Assembly: GCA_002477505.1 (NCBI GenBank)
Contig: DLQB01000067.1
Location: forward strand, 1-15,690
Source: Flavobacteriales bacterium UBA7443
Lineage (GTDB): Bacteria > Bacteroidota > Bacteroidia > Flavobacteriales_D > Sanyastnellaceae
DNA length: 15,690 nt
Direction: 5' to 3'
The notes under the pieces were generated by a model, which did no database searches, was not told the origin of the DNA, and was given only the letters and a program-made list of their open reading frames with translations. Within the stretch, counting starts at the first letter, position 1; the number at the start of each line of letters is the position of its first letter. Shown here in pieces: positions 7,454 to 15,012 of this stretch. A program made the position numbers and the translations under genes.

Positions 7454-8254
7454 TCAATCTTCTTTTTGAACCAAGTAATACATGCAGGTTGTGACGAAAT
7501 TCCGGAAATAAGGGATGCGCGTCAATAGGCCAAACTGCACCCTCGGCGTCAGATTGAACTTGTACTTGTAAATTGGATTGAAGAGGTAATAGGTGCGCAG
7601 TGCGATGGAAAAATGATTTTTTCGAACCAATCGTTCAAATCGCTCAATGCTGATTCCCGTCTCTTTTATTTCCAGTGTGTTTTCGATCGAGGCTTGTGTC
7701 TCGCCGAACGCTTTCAAAATGCCCCTGTACAGCGGGACAGGCAGAAGATGGAAATACGGTGTTCTGCTTAAAAATCGGTGGGCCAAGACCTGTTGATGCC
7801 CACCAAAAGGCATCTGCCAAGGAGGAAATCCAAAAAAGATGTGCCCTCCCGGCCTGAGAAAATCACGCAGCCTGTTGAGAATAGCATCCTGATCGTGAAT
7901 ATGCTCAATGACATCTTTCAAAATGATGAGGTCGAAGGGACGTGATACATCTGTCGCCACATCGATGTCGTAGATGTTTTTGTTCATCACGATGGCCTGT
8001 CCCGATGCGATTTCTGCCTTCAGGGTATCCCGAGCGCGTTCGGCTTTTCCTTTGAGGAGTTCAATTCCGACGCCCTGGCATCCGCGGTCTAAAAATGCTT
8101 TCAATACGCCGCCTTCACCGCATCCGATTTCCATGACGTGCATCCCTTCAACGATGGGGAGGGACTTTTCAATGAATGGAATGAGGAACTCGGCCGCGTT
8201 GGCCCGTTGCTGACGAATATAAAGGTCCCTGTTTTTGTGAAAATGAAAAGCCAT
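7454..8254 (-). CDS. Class I SAM-dependent methyltransferase
   Basis: This 266-residue protein has the Rossmann-like methyltransferase fold. The SAM-binding motif I is VMEIGCGEGG (40-49), and Glu65 (GIELL) is placed to bind the ribose. Motif IV-like FDLIILKDVIEHIHD (107-121) and the post-II block LRPGGHIFFGFPPW (133-146) fit the Methyltransf_11/25 type of small-molecule or lipid/sugar methyltransferase. The C-terminal 100 residues are basic and aromatic (YYLFNPIYKYKFNL) and may hold the acceptor pocket or touch the membrane. The substrate cannot be told: ubiquinone/menaquinone-type, sugar and lipid acceptors are all possible, and the neighbours give no help. The start at 8254 is the only good ATG. 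It is divergent from comF across 168 bases in which I see no clear promoter box. The fold is sure; the substrate is unknown. Confidence 0.9.
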   Translation of the reverse strand: MAFHFHKNRDLYIRQQRANAAEFLIPFIEKSLPIVEGMHVMEIGCGEGGVLKAFLDRGCQGVGIELLKGKAERARDTLKAEIASGQAIVMNKNIYDIDVATDVSRPFDLIILKDVIEHIHDQDAILNRLRDFLRPGGHIFFGFPPWQMPFGGHQQVLAHRFLSRTPYFHLLPVPLYRGILKAFGETQASIENTLEIKETGISIERFERLVRKNHFSIALRTYYLFNPIYKYKFNLTPRVQFGLLTRIPYFRNFVTTCMYYLVQKED

Positions 8255-8422
8255 AATCTACCTGCTTTTTTTGGGCATGTCGTTCTATCGCTTACGTCGA
8301 ACGTTGCTAATGGTTGCAGTATTCAGAGCAATTTAATCCATGAGCGCATCGGTTATGAATTCTGGGGCTCAATTGATGCAATTCATGAAATAGTTAATGT
8401 GATTCTGATTCACTTTGGAAAG

Positions 8423-9088
8423 ATGTTTTCAGCAAAACAAGGCATTGTTCCCCGGCATTGCATTCAGTGCGGGTTATGGCTCACCTCGCAGGAGGAATGG
8501 CAGCTTGGCTGTCTCATTTGCGAGGGTATCTGGCCGGATTTACGCGGGGAGATCGGAGAGCAATTGATGAAAGAAAGGTGTGCATTGGATCGAATGTGGA
8601 CGGGGTTCAGGTTGCGCGAGAATGCGGCTTTGGAACGGCAGATTCACGCGTTGAAATACCAAGGAAGACGACGGCTCGGTTTGCGCTGGGGGCAATGGGT
8701 CGCGAACGCCAACAATGCGCCCAAGGATGAAGCACAGCCGATCGCACTCATTCCTGTGCCACTGCATTGGCGAAGGCAATGGGATCGTGGATTTAACCAA
8801 GCAAGTTGGATTGCAAGAGGTGTTGCCCGCGAATGGAATGCTGTTGTTTATCCAAAGGCGCTGGCCCGCCATTCCCATGGGCGCAGTTACACGGGATTTT
8901 CACGTCAAAAACGCGAAGATTTGGCGGTTTCAGCATACCGCTTGGGTCAAAAGCCACCTGATGCAAACATTCCGATTGTTTTGGTGGATGATGTTTTGAC
9001 GACAGGGACAACAATTCGAGCGTGCGCTTCTGTGCTTGAATCATCGAACCGTAAGGTGCTTGGAGCGTTAACTCTGGCAATTGCATGA
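8423..9088 (+). CDS. comF: ComF family phosphoribosyltransferase-like protein
   Basis: ComF proteins are linked to DNA uptake in competent bacteria, though in many species they are present without known competence and their reaction is unproven. The 221 residues begin with a four-cysteine zinc finger (Cys13, Cys16, Cys30, Cys33). The family block IPVPLHWRRQWDRGFNQA (110-127) and the PRPP-binding loop VLVDDVLTTGTT (186-197) follow. The ATG at 8423 was chosen because it puts the first Cys pair 12 residues from the N-terminus, as in relatives. The frame stays open far upstream, but that part lies over the methyltransferase and its leader and reads as non-coding. The gene is followed after 58 bases by the methionine sulfoxide reductase gene; a 26-base palindrome covers its stop codon. 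The call is firm; whether it acts in DNA uptake here is inference. Confidence 0.92.
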   Translation: MFSAKQGIVPRHCIQCGLWLTSQEEWQLGCLICEGIWPDLRGEIGEQLMKERCALDRMWTGFRLRENAALERQIHALKYQGRRRLGLRWGQWVANANNAPKDEAQPIALIPVPLHWRRQWDRGFNQASWIARGVAREWNAVVYPKALARHSHGRSYTGFSRQKREDLAVSAYRLGQKPPDANIPIVLVDDVLTTGTTIRACASVLESSNRKVLGALTLAIA

Positions 9089-9100
9089 ATGCAATTGCCA
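9075..9100. repeat. 26-base near-perfect palindrome over the comF stop codon
   Basis: The 12-base arm TGGCAATTGCAT (9075-9086) is followed by GA and then its exact reverse complement (9089-9100). The comF TGA (9086-9088) lies at the centre. In RNA it would make a 10-12 bp hairpin, but no T-run follows on either strand, so it is not a classical intrinsic terminator. It could mark the comF transcript end, protect an mRNA end, or be an operator for the gene that follows. Confidence 0.7.
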
Positions 9101-9112
9101 CCATAACTGCGG

Positions 9113-9120
9113 TATCTTTG
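9113..9120 (+). promoter_or_regulatory. Candidate -7 box (TAnnTTTG) upstream of the methionine sulfoxide reductase operon
   Basis: TATCTTTG matches the Bacteroidota -7 consensus exactly and ends 26 bases before the ATG at 9147, a reasonable leader length. A TTG at 9095-9097 lies 15 bases upstream, closer than the usual -33 spacing, so the promoter is only a candidate. It lies just past the palindrome over the comF stop, which would fit a new transcript starting here. Confidence 0.35.
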
Positions 9121-9146
9121 TTCAGCGGACCGCGACCACAGTTAAC

Positions 9147-9623
9147 ATGTCTTTGAACGAAGAAACATATGCAGCACTGATTCCACAGGCCTTGGCTTTG
9201 TTGGAGGGAGAGCCAAGTTTGGTCGCGAATTTGGCCAATGTTTCTGCTGCACTGAAGCAGGCCTCGGATTGGCACTGGGTCGGATTTTATTTGGTTGATT
9301 TTGTCCGTGATGAATTGGCGCTGGGCCCTTTTCAAGGCCCCGTCGCTTGCACACGATTGCGAAAAGGAAAAGGCGTTTGTGCTGCGGCATGGGAGACATC
9401 CTTGCCTCAGATTGTCGCGAATGTCCACGAATTCCCGGGCCATGTGGCGTGCAGCGCAGCCACGAATGCGGAGTTGGTAATCCCAATTCAATCAGCGGGT
9501 CGTGTGGTGGCAGTATTGGACATTGATGCATTGGATTTCGATGCTTTTTCCGAAGCGGATGTCGAGGCATTGAGGCCCTTGACTTCAGCGATTGAAGAGT
9601 TATGGCAACATTGGGAAGCATGA
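9147..9623 (+). CDS. msrC: Free methionine-R-sulfoxide reductase (GAF domain, fRMsr)
   Basis: This 158-residue single GAF-domain protein reduces free L-methionine-(R)-sulfoxide to methionine, part of oxidative damage repair in the cytoplasm. The blocks LGPFQGPVACTR and GKGVCAAAW, then HEFPGHVACSAATNAELVIPI, are those of the E. coli YebR/MsrC family. Three cysteines, Cys68, Cys78 and Cys102, keep exactly the 10- and 24-residue spacing of the catalytic and resolving cysteines of the E. coli enzyme (84, 94, 118). The ATG at 9147 gives the normal N-terminus; the frame extends up to 9081, but that part lies over the palindrome and promoter candidate. Its stop overlaps the next gene's start by ATGA (9620-9623), so it is probably co-transcribed and coupled with the lipoprotein gene. 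Why a cytoplasmic reductase is paired with an envelope lipoprotein is not clear. Confidence 0.95.
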   Translation: MSLNEETYAALIPQALALLEGEPSLVANLANVSAALKQASDWHWVGFYLVDFVRDELALGPFQGPVACTRLRKGKGVCAAAWETSLPQIVANVHEFPGHVACSAATNAELVIPIQSAGRVVAVLDIDALDFDAFSEADVEALRPLTSAIEELWQHWEA

Positions 9624-11275
9624 AACTCCTGACCCCGCCATATTTCGTTTTCGGCCTTTTGTTTCTGCTCCTGAGTGGCTGTGCCCAAATCTCATCTCCA
9701 ACGGGGGGGCCAATCGATGAAGATCCTCCTGAAGTCTTAAAAATGTCACCTGCTTCCGACCAGGTAAACGCCCGGCCCTCGTCCCTGCGCATTTTATTTG
9801 ATGAATTTGTGGCACTGAAGAATCCCCAGCAGCAGTTGGTCATATCCCCGCCCATTCCTACGAAGCCCACTTTTCGTATCAAAGGAAAAGAAGTTCGCAT
9901 CGAATTGGATCCGGCATCATTCCAAGACTCCACTACCTATGTTTTTTCATTTGGCAAAGGCATTGTCGACTTGCACGAATCCAATCCTGCAGAAGATTTG
10001 AACTGGGCTTTTTCGACGGGTTCCGTTATCGACTCACTCGCCTTGAAAGGCCGGGTTTTGGATCGCATGACGGGCGAGCCAAAGGAAGGACTTCGTGTCT
10101 TGCTTTTTCAAGAACCGGTGGAACAGGATTCCATCTTGAGCGGGGTGTTGCCTGACGCGATTGGAATGACCGATGCCCAGGGGATATTTGAAATTGATTA
10201 CCTCGATGACGGAAATTATTTCCCACTGGCTTTGGATGATTTGAATTCGGATTACACCTGGGATGTGGGCGAATATTTGGCATTTGACAGCACGGCCATA
10301 GCTGCGGGTGATTCAGTGGAGCATATTCTGTCCGGTTTTGAACCGCAGCAGGAGGAGGCATTGCATTATATTGAATCGTGTGCGTTGGATTCTACGGGGG
10401 CAATATCCATTTATGCCCCATGGGATGAAGTATCATTGAAAGAAGATTGGTCGGCTCTATTCGAGGGGAAAGAGGCTTTTGCCAATTGGGAACGAAAGGC
10501 TGATAGCGTGATGATGTGGGTCGATACCGCTTTCGTCGATGCGCCCGAAATGTTGGAGGTGGTTTGGGCGGGGGAATTATTCAATGACACGTCCAATGTG
10601 CGCTTGGGTCGCCGTTCGAGACGCCAATGGCCGGATCCACTGAAACCGCTGCCCCGCTCGTCTTCGGCACAAACCACCCGCGAATTGACCTTTGATCGAG
10701 CTGTGGTGGTGCTCGATACGAGCCAATGGATGTTGGTTCGTGGTGCAGATACCCTTGGAGGATTGGATTTTCGAATGCGCAATGCGGCAGACGGAATATT
10801 GAGCCGGAATTTGCAACTGGAGCACGAAGAGACGGATGGGTCCGATTATGAATTAACGGCATTTCCCGGAGCATTGAAAAACCCCATTGGTGCCCCACAG
10901 CAGGATACATTGGAATGGAAATGGAGTGTTCATGCCTCGGACTATTATGGAGAGTTGAGTGTTGCCTTGTCAAATTTGCCCGGAACGGGATGGTTCATCC
11001 TACAATCAAAGAAGCATCCAACGGTGCGAGTTCCGTGCAGCGGTGACACATCATTGGTTTTTTCGCGACTGGTTCCGGGGTCGTACGATTTGGGATTTGA
11101 GTGGGACGTTGATGGCGATGGTGCCTGGCAAATGGGAGATTTTCGTGCATTGGAAGTGCCTGAGCCGTATTTTTATCCTGAAGAAACACCCACCATTCGA
11201 TCCAACTGGCTGGTGGAATGGGTTTGGGATTTTTCAAAATTGAAAGAATCAACGGAACCCGTTGAATCATTGTAA
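9620..11275 (+). CDS. Lipoprotein with N-terminal Ig-like (Big_5-type) and carboxypeptidase-regulatory-like domains
   Basis: The 551-residue product starts with a type II signal peptide: MKLL, a hydrophobic stretch (about 7-18) and the lipobox LSGC with lipidated Cys21. The mature N-terminus CAQISSPTGGPIDEDPP is the usual opening of a Bacteroidota envelope lipoprotein family. About residues 27-135 form the SbsA/Big_5-type Ig-like domain (PPEVLKMSPASDQVN ... LNWAFSTG). About 142-230 form a carboxypeptidase-regulatory-like beta sandwich (LKGRVLDRMTGEP ... GIFEIDYLDDGNYFPLALDD). The rest is beta-rich and acidic without a motif I recognise. There is no lysine- or acid-rich export signal right after the Cys, so surface exposure cannot be claimed; an outer membrane, periplasm-facing location is as likely. 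The ATG at 9620 was chosen over 9602 because it starts the signal peptide and overlaps the previous stop by ATGA. The next gene begins right after its TAA. The molecular role is unknown. Confidence 0.88.
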   Translation: MKLLTPPYFVFGLLFLLLSGCAQISSPTGGPIDEDPPEVLKMSPASDQVNARPSSLRILFDEFVALKNPQQQLVISPPIPTKPTFRIKGKEVRIELDPASFQDSTTYVFSFGKGIVDLHESNPAEDLNWAFSTGSVIDSLALKGRVLDRMTGEPKEGLRVLLFQEPVEQDSILSGVLPDAIGMTDAQGIFEIDYLDDGNYFPLALDDLNSDYTWDVGEYLAFDSTAIAAGDSVEHILSGFEPQQEEALHYIESCALDSTGAISIYAPWDEVSLKEDWSALFEGKEAFANWERKADSVMMWVDTAFVDAPEMLEVVWAGELFNDTSNVRLGRRSRRQWPDPLKPLPRSSSAQTTRELTFDRAVVVLDTSQWMLVRGADTLGGLDFRMRNAADGILSRNLQLEHEETDGSDYELTAFPGALKNPIGAPQQDTLEWKWSVHASDYYGELSVALSNLPGTGWFILQSKKHPTVRVPCSGDTSLVFSRLVPGSYDLGFEWDVDGDGAWQMGDFRALEVPEPYFYPEETPTIRSNWLVEWVWDFSKLKESTEPVESL

Positions 11276-12877
11276 ATGCGAATCATGCGAATTCATGGAA
11301 TGACCATTTTGGATTTGAATCATCGTAAAAGGACGATCGTTTTGGCCCTTGGGTACCTCGTGCTCGCGGTAACCGCTGCTCAAGGCCAATTGCCTTACAT
11401 CGCTACATCGCAAAACCACTTTTGTGCGGGTTCAACCGATGGAATCACGATGTACTGCAACGTATTGGCTTTCGATCCCAGTACAGATGTTGAAGATTGG
11501 TCTTTTGAATGGGAGCCAGCATTGGAGGTGAGCGACCCAACGGCGCAAGTAATCACGACCACTCCGGGCGTGACCACGGATTTCTCGGTCATTATGACGG
11601 CACCAGATGGCTCGGTCTATACCGATGAAATTACCATTACGGTTTTCCCTGTTTTTTCTGTGGATGCAGGCCCAGATTTAGCGGTCTGCAGCACGCTGGC
11701 AGAATACCTATCTGCTTCTGTAGACGTGCCTGATGCGGTTGATTGGTTGTGGGAACCCGCCCTTGGATTGAGCAATGCTACCATCTCGAATCCCCAAGTA
11801 TTGCAGGAAGTAACCCAGGTATATACGGTCACAGCGATCATTTCCGCTTCCTCGGCTTTTTCGTCGGGGGATGCATGCGAGGCGAGTGATCAAATCGAAG
11901 TCATTTCAATTTTCCCCGCCATGGATTTGGGGTCGGATATTCTGGCATGTTCCGGGACAGAAGTCATTTTGGATCCAGGCTTGCCTGTGAACTACACGTA
12001 CGAGTGGTCTGTCGCTGGAGAAACCCTGCCGGTTCTTTCGGTGCTTTCTTCGGGTTCTTACGGATTGAATGCGACTTCTCCGGAAGGCTGTGAGCAATCG
12101 GATGTCATCGAGGTTACTTTCACAGAGGGGCCAGAATTGGCTTTGCCCGAATCGGTTGAAGGGTGCGAGAATCCGGGTATTTTGTTGGACGCTACCCCTA
12201 CCAACACGGGAACCGGGCCCTTTCAATTCGCTTGGTCGAACGGTGCGAACGAGGCCGTAATAACGGTAAACGAAAGTGGGGTGTATGACGTCCTGGTCTC
12301 AGACGCTGGGAATTGTTCCATTTCGGGAACGGTGTTGGTGGAAACGCTTCCAAGTCCCAACATTGCCCTTCCTGCGGATACGTCGCTCTGTTTTGATGAT
12401 TATCCAGAAGTGTCCTACCAACTCGCTGTACCAGCGGGTTTTGCAAGCTATTCATGGACGACAGGACAAACGGGCAACGTAATTTCGATTGAAGAAGCCG
12501 GTTTGTACGGCGTTGTGGTTACAAATGATATAGGTTGCAGCAATGAAGAGATGAGCCTGGTGCAAGGCTTCTGCTCAGAACCGGCTCTATTTGTTCCCAC
12601 GGCTTTCACGCCGGATGGCGATGGGCTGAATGAGACGCTTCGAATCGAAGGAAAGAACTTGATCGAACTTGATTTTCGGCTCTACAACCGATGGGGAGCG
12701 TTGGTGTGGCAGGCGGACACCATTGGAGATTATTGGCACGGACAGGCGCCGCAACGAACGCATTATGTGCAGGACGATCTGTACATCTGGCAGGCAAAGT
12801 ATCGGCATTACTTGGACGCCAATGGACAACTCAGTCCCTATACCGAGGCATCCGGATCCGTTCGCATTTTGCGGTAA
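11276..12877 (+). CDS. Secreted Ig/PKD-like repeat protein with type IX secretion (gliding-type B) C-terminal domain
   Basis: The 533-residue product carries a Sec signal peptide (basic HRKR at 16-19, hydrophobic 21-35, cleavage probably after AQG, 35-37). Beta-sandwich repeats of Ig/PKD type follow, recognisable by VDAGPDLAVCS (129-139), LWEPALGLS near 158-166, and repeating patterns of aromatic-W plus G-x-Y-x-V (for example FAWSNG and GVYDVLVSDAGNCS). Paired cysteines recur through the repeats. The last 97 residues (about 437-533) are the gliding-motility-associated C-terminal domain: FVPTAFTPDGDGLNETL, then LYNRWGALVWQ. This is the signal for export through the type IX system and retention at the cell surface or release. 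ATGs at 11276, 11285 and 11300 are all possible; 11276 directly follows the lipoprotein stop, while 11300 gives a more ordinary signal peptide. It may be an adhesin or matrix protein; the binding target is unknown. Confidence 0.92.
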   Translation: MRIMRIHGMTILDLNHRKRTIVLALGYLVLAVTAAQGQLPYIATSQNHFCAGSTDGITMYCNVLAFDPSTDVEDWSFEWEPALEVSDPTAQVITTTPGVTTDFSVIMTAPDGSVYTDEITITVFPVFSVDAGPDLAVCSTLAEYLSASVDVPDAVDWLWEPALGLSNATISNPQVLQEVTQVYTVTAIISASSAFSSGDACEASDQIEVISIFPAMDLGSDILACSGTEVILDPGLPVNYTYEWSVAGETLPVLSVLSSGSYGLNATSPEGCEQSDVIEVTFTEGPELALPESVEGCENPGILLDATPTNTGTGPFQFAWSNGANEAVITVNESGVYDVLVSDAGNCSISGTVLVETLPSPNIALPADTSLCFDDYPEVSYQLAVPAGFASYSWTTGQTGNVISIEEAGLYGVVVTNDIGCSNEEMSLVQGFCSEPALFVPTAFTPDGDGLNETLRIEGKNLIELDFRLYNRWGALVWQADTIGDYWHGQAPQRTHYVQDDLYIWQAKYRHYLDANGQLSPYTEASGSVRILR

Positions 12878-12900
12878 CCGATCGTGGTTCTCGTCTTTTT
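12876..12900 (+). terminator. Weak terminator candidate after the type IX substrate gene
   Basis: AACC (12876-12879) can pair with GGTT (12886-12889), followed by CTCGTC and five Ts (12896-12900). The stem is short, so this is only a candidate, but its place at the end of the three-gene plus-strand operon and before the convergent potassium regulator gene is right. Confidence 0.25.
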
Positions 12901-12923
12901 GATGGCAAAGCTTTATCGGCCGT

Positions 12924-13619
12924 TCAGGAATTGATTTCTAGGAATCGCTTCACCGCGGACAATGTTCCAAACACAACCAGGGTGTCTGTTTCCTGAATTA
13001 CCATTTCCGGTTTCGGAACACCGATGATGTGTTCTTGGCTTTCTTCGCCTTCTTCTTTCGACTCAAAAATCCGACGAATGGTGATGAGCCGCAACTCATA
13101 CCGACTCGTCAAATCAATGCTTCCCAGCGTCCGGCCAATGCAGTTTTGCGGCGCGTGGATTTCGGCGATTTCATAATCATCCGGAAGCGCAAGAAACCCG
13201 CCGATATTCGGGTGAATGAGTCGCTCGGAAACCACGCTTGCGACTTCGCTTTCGGGCGTGAGGATCTCGTCGACCCCGAGGCTTGAAAGAATGCGCTTTT
13301 GGTGATCATCGTTGGAGCGCACAATCACGCGGGGCACGCCCAAGTCCAACAAGTTGAGCGCGGTCAGGACCGTTGCCTCGAAATTTTCACCGATGGCAAC
13401 AATGGCGGCGTCCATGTCCTGGACCCGTTGCGTTTGGAGCGCACGGATGTCGGTTGAATCCAATGTCACCGCTAAGGCAACATCATCCTTGATTCCTTCG
13501 GATCGTGCAGTGTTGTTATCGAAGGTGAACACCTCCGCTCCTTTTGAAGCTAACGATAAGGCAATTTGTTTTCCGTAACGGCCCATTCCAAAAACGGCAA
13601 ATCGAGATGATTTAGGCAT
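12924..13619 (-). CDS. ktrA: KtrA/TrkA-family potassium channel regulatory subunit (RCK_N + RCK_C)
   Basis: The 231-residue product is a cytoplasmic regulator that binds nucleotide and gates a KtrB/TrkH-type potassium channel. The N-terminal Rossmann (RCK_N) domain has FGMGRYGKQ (GxGxxG, Gly11, Gly13, Gly16) and Asp34 at the end of the second strand, which fits NAD(H) or ATP/ADP binding. It runs to about residue 125. The RCK_C (TrkA_C) domain covers about 146-228 (AEIHAPQNCIGRTLGSIDL ... IQETDTLVVFG). The length matches single-RCK KtrA proteins; full TrkA would be about twice as long. The usual neighbour, the membrane subunit gene, is absent: kynureninase lies 36 bases upstream and the convergent type IX substrate gene lies downstream. 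The membrane partner must therefore be encoded elsewhere. The family call is strong; the ktrA name over a more general RCK protein is inference. Confidence 0.9.
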   Translation of the reverse strand: MPKSSRFAVFGMGRYGKQIALSLASKGAEVFTFDNNTARSEGIKDDVALAVTLDSTDIRALQTQRVQDMDAAIVAIGENFEATVLTALNLLDLGVPRVIVRSNDDHQKRILSSLGVDEILTPESEVASVVSERLIHPNIGGFLALPDDYEIAEIHAPQNCIGRTLGSIDLTSRYELRLITIRRIFESKEEGEESQEHIIGVPKPEMVIQETDTLVVFGTLSAVKRFLEINS

Positions 13620-13655
13620 GATGGCGTATTCAGTATTCTGTAATGGTTGGCGAAA

Positions 13656-14954
13656 TTATTCCGTAGACATGGCTTCTGTGCAATCCTTGAAAATAGCGAG
13701 AAAGGCAGCGATGTCCTCAAAGGTATTGTACAATGGCACAGGCGCCATGCGGATCACATTGGGCTCGCGCCAATCGGAAATCACACCGGCCTTCGTGAGC
13801 GCTTCAAAAAGACTTTTTCCAAAGCCATGTGCTGCCAAGGAAAGCTGACAGCCTCGACGCTCGGGATCTGTCGGGGTAATGAGTTCAGCGCGAAAACCAA
13901 CTTCTTCTGCAACGTGCTGGATGCCGGCCTCCATATAAGCGGTGAGCCGCTTGCTTTTTTCTCGCAATTGATCGATTCTAGACTCGAGAAACATCTCCAG
14001 TGAAGCGGCATGCACGGCCATGTTGAGCACCGGAGCATTGGACATTTGCCACGCTTCCGCGGTTTTCATGCTTTCAAAGTTGGGTTCCATCAAGAACCGG
14101 CGTTTGGCATCGTGCCCCCACCATCCATCAAACCTTGGAATGTCTTCTCGGCCGACGTGTTTTTCGTGGATGAATGCGCCGGCCACGGCTCCCGGTCCTG
14201 AGTTGAGGTATTTATAGGAGCACCAGCAGGCGAAGTCAACGCCCCAATCGTGCAGTTGCATCGGAATATTGCCCATGGCATGTGCTAAATCAAATCCGCA
14301 ATGCGCGCCAACCGCATGAGCGGCGCGAGTAATGCGCTTCATATCCATGAGCTGCCCAGTGAAATAATGGACACCGCCAATCATCACCAAGGCCAATTCA
14401 TTGGCATGTGCTTCAATGGCTTTTTCAATGTCTTCTTCTTCGATGCATGTTGCGCCGGGACGAGGAGAGATGGCAATCAAATCTGTGTCGGGATCACCGC
14501 CATGGAAACGAATTTGACTGGCCAAAGCGTACTGATCTGACGGGAAGGCTTTCGCTTCGCAAATGATTTTGGTGCGCCTTCCTTGTGGCACATAAAAACT
14601 CACCAAGAGCAGGTGCAAATTCACCGTCAAGGCGTTCATCGCGACAACTTCGTGTTCTTTCGCACCCACCAAATTGGCCAGCCCTTTCGCCAGTTTTTCG
14701 TGGTAGCTCACCCATGGATTCTGGGCATGGAAATGCCCTTCAACGCCCCACTGGGCCCAGTCATCCAGCTCAGTTTTGATGGCTTGTTTAGCTGTCTTTG
14801 GCTGCAGGCCTAAGGAGTTCCCCGTAAAATAAAGAACCTCTTTCCCATCAATGACGGGCAGGTGAAAATCAGAACGTCGATCTGGAATGGGATCATTCTT
14901 GTCCAGCGAGCGAGCGTGCTCGATGCTGAATAATCGTTTTGGTTTGATCTCCAT
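13656..14954 (-). CDS. kynU: Kynureninase
   Basis: Kynureninase is a PLP enzyme that splits L-kynurenine to anthranilate plus alanine, or 3-hydroxykynurenine to 3-hydroxyanthranilate, in tryptophan breakdown and NAD synthesis. The 432 residues match the family's length. [10 protein letters not shown] (43-52) begins the fold, FDLAHAMGN (221-229) includes Asp222 that holds the PLP pyridine nitrogen, and [12 protein letters not shown] (244-255) carries Lys248, the Schiff-base lysine. [12 protein letters not shown] (276-287) and the C-terminal [15 protein letters not shown] complete the pattern. The ATG at 14954 gives the usual start. The gene follows the UbiA-like gene after 58 bases containing a strong hairpin and precedes ktrA by 36 bases. 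No kynurenine 3-monooxygenase, tryptophan dioxygenase or 3-hydroxyanthranilate dioxygenase lies in the window, so which of the two substrates matters in vivo cannot be read here. Confidence 0.97.
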   Translation of the reverse strand: MEIKPKRLFSIEHARSLDKNDPIPDRRSDFHLPVIDGKEVLYFTGNSLGLQPKTAKQAIKTELDDWAQWGVEGHFHAQNPWVSYHEKLAKGLANLVGAKEHEVVAMNALTVNLHLLLVSFYVPQGRRTKIICEAKAFPSDQYALASQIRFHGGDPDTDLIAISPRPGATCIEEEDIEKAIEAHANELALVMIGGVHYFTGQLMDMKRITRAAHAVGAHCGFDLAHAMGNIPMQLHDWGVDFACWCSYKYLNSGPGAVAGAFIHEKHVGREDIPRFDGWWGHDAKRRFLMEPNFESMKTAEAWQMSNAPVLNMAVHAASLEMFLESRIDQLREKSKRLTAYMEAGIQHVAEEVGFRAELITPTDPERRGCQLSLAAHGFGKSLFEALTKAGVISDWREPNVIRMAPVPLYNTFEDIAAFLAIFKDCTEAMSTE

Positions 14955-14980
14955 GGATGAGAAATTGTCTGAGGCCTAAA

Positions 14981-15010
14981 GTTCCAACGAAAAACGCCAT
15001 TTTCGGGAAC
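14981..15010. repeat. Inverted repeat (11-bp stem) between the UbiA-like gene and kynU
   Basis: GTTCC (14981-14985) pairs with GGAAC (15006-15010), and CGAAAA (14988-14993) pairs with TTTTCG (15000-15005). This leaves a two-base bulge and a six-base loop. It starts three bases past the UbiA-like stop codon and lies 26 bases before the kynU start on the minus strand. Only three Ts follow on that strand, so it is a poor classical terminator; partial termination, mRNA end protection or a leader role for kynU are possible. Confidence 0.6.
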
Positions 15011-15012
15011 AC

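Noticed and set aside
8138..8422. Upstream ATG that would extend comF by 95 residues
   Set aside because: The extension runs antisense through the methyltransferase start and its leader and has no ComF-like sequence; the zinc-finger cysteines sit correctly from the ATG at 8423.
9142..9933. 263-codon open frame antisense to the reductase and lipoprotein genes
   Set aside because: The sense strand has two well-supported genes here; the antisense translation is low in complexity and rich in Pro, Arg and His without any motif.
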